Source of the DNA: Methylocystaceae bacterium
Lineage (GTDB): Bacteria > Pseudomonadota > Alphaproteobacteria > Rhizobiales > Beijerinckiaceae
DNA length: 6,144 nucleotides
NCBI GenBank assembly: GCA_003152255.1
Contig: PLZT01000035.1
Span: forward strand, 1 to 6,144
Direction of reading: 5' to 3'
Below are positions 5,342 through 6,144 of the stretch, piece after piece. Each line of letters starts with the position of its first letter. Position 1 is the stretch's first letter. The notes beneath the pieces were generated by a model. It saw only the letters and a list, made by a program, of their open reading frames with translations. It did not search any database and was not told the origin of the DNA. The position numbers and the translations under genes were made by a program.

Positions 5342-5915
5342 AGACAAAAACAAAGCCATGCGGGATGCGTCAGTGACGCTGACGTCTTTGAACAAAGAGG
5401 TGCGCCGCTCTCTTGACAGTATGGGCGAGGGGGCATCCACTTTGGCCAACCGTCGCACCTCAGTAGTGGCCGGCGTTCTTGGAGGCGCTGGTCTATCGGC
5501 TATTGCCTATGTGGCAGCCACATTTGTCCCGGGGCTGCAATTTATCGTCCTCGGCCCTATCGCTATAACATTCGGCATAGCTGCTGGCATATTGTGTGTT
5601 CGCGGATTCAGACCGTCCGACGAAGAGCGCCGAGGAGATATTGTGCGGCTGGAATTAGAGAAAAACGAACAGGCCGCTCGCATGCTCTATGAACGGATCG
5701 TCCAGTTGCCGCCTGGAACGCCGAAAATGATCCGCGACGAACTATGGCAAGGATATCTTGAAGTCTCGCAAAACCTGATAAAGATGAGCTCAAGCAGTAG
5801 CCCCCTTTTGCTGGAACCTCCAGGAAAATCGCGTCTCGAGGGACTTGTTCCCCGACCACAACTTCCTGCTCCCGAAGACTCCTCAATGCTTCCGCCCAAC
5901 TTAGCCGGGGACTGA
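5331..5915 (+). CDS. Second small two-TM membrane protein, coupled to the first
   Basis: 194 residues from the ATG at 5331, which overlaps the stop of the upstream membrane gene by 11 bases; AGG (5322-5324) lies six bases before it. A GTG at 5268 would add 21 residues but would lie deep inside the upstream gene. A charged N-terminus (1-43) precedes transmembrane helices at about 44-66 (SVVAGVLGGAGLSAIAYVA) and 69-90 (LQFIVLGPIAITFGIAAGIL). A long charged helix follows (about 96-155, with EERRGDIVRLELEKNEQAA), then a Ser-run and a Pro-rich, probably disordered tail ending NLAGD. Same topology as its partner, so the two may form a hetero-oligomer in the inner membrane. No family is recognised. 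Confidence 0.75.
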   Translation: MAFKDKNKAMRDASVTLTSLNKEVRRSLDSMGEGASTLANRRTSVVAGVLGGAGLSAIAYVAATFVPGLQFIVLGPIAITFGIAAGILCVRGFRPSDEERRGDIVRLELEKNEQAARMLYERIVQLPPGTPKMIRDELWQGYLEVSQNLIKMSSSSSPLLLEPPGKSRLEGLVPRPQLPAPEDSSMLPPNLAGD

Positions 5916-6144
5916 GCGCATCCTTCTATCCCTGCCCGGCCTTGGTGCCGCCAACCGTCCCTGTGGCCTGTCTGGCAGACAGCACACGCGCAAGGACATC
6001 AGGTTCCAGCCGCTAGCGCCAGGCCGTGCACCTTCTCGACTCGAAAGGCCGCCGGCGGCGGTCCGATAAGGGCGACTTAACCTTCGTCCTTGCCGCCTCT
6101 TCATAGTATATGATAATACCCTTTAGCCCGTCTTATTCACCGGG
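5916..6144. other. Right-end stretch without a supportable gene
   Basis: No convincing coding frame. A minus-strand frame at 6104-5901 is arginine-rich and lacks a ribosome binding site. CTGTCTG-G-CAGACAG (5968-5982) is a perfect dyad 52 bases after the last stop, but with a one-base centre and no T run it is not a standard terminator. GCCGCC-GGCGGC (6048-6059) is a 12-bp palindrome. 6100-6121 is AT-rich. Confidence 0.4.

Noticed and set aside
5968..5982. Hairpin after the two-TM genes as a terminator
   Set aside because: The stem is only 7 bp with a one-base centre, and no T run follows.
5901..6104. Minus-strand open frame at the right end
   Set aside because: Arg/Gly/Pro-rich, no ribosome binding site, overlaps the end of a real gene.
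1..6144. CRISPR array, tRNA or rRNA
   Set aside because: No regularly spaced repeats and no recognisable tRNA or rRNA segments on either strand.

Overview
The window looks like an accessory, mosaic stretch of a GC-rich proteobacterial genome. GC-rich codon use, a DUF2252 protein and two Hin/Tn3-type small serine recombinases suggest an alphaproteobacterium, but no single marker fixes the taxon. One gene, at 2993-4117, is clearly AT-rich in its first two thirds and looks imported.

Layout. On the left, on the minus strand, lie the 5' part of an unrecognised gene running off the window (<1-152) and a complete DUF2252 gene (228-1445) with a candidate promoter upstream. The stretch 1446-2180 has no large gene. 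It holds a possible 51-residue ORF (1638-1793) behind a stem-loop, a small dyad near 1908-1930, and a cluster of CTCTCAAA-type repeats just before a complete serine recombinase gene (2181-2882). The outermost of these repeats is a 26-bp dyad built like a serine-invertase crossover site: two 12-bp arms around a 2-bp core. A second, degenerate copy lies at 2930-2955, between the recombinase and the next gene.

The centre holds a 374-residue protein (2993-4117) that joins a compact STAND/NB-ARC-like NTPase to a C-terminal Mrr-type nuclease domain. This is a plausible anti-phage or anti-plasmid gene carried beside a mobile-element recombinase. After it comes a second, unrelated serine recombinase (4214-4649), broken by an early stop and two frameshifts and lacking its DNA-binding C-terminus.

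On the right, a chain of closely coupled plus-strand ORFs begins at a strong Shine-Dalgarno inside the decayed recombinase tail. It comprises two very short ORFs (4657-4767 and 4764-4913) and two small membrane proteins (4919-5341 and 5331-5915), each with two predicted transmembrane helices flanked by charged helical segments. The last 229 bases hold no supportable gene.

How the parts may work together is inference. The recombinase probably acts at the repeats around its own gene and, because one repeat arm abuts its ribosome binding site, may repress itself. It may also touch the promoter region of the NTPase-nuclease. The NTPase-nuclease and the two-TM pair are the candidate uncharacterised systems.
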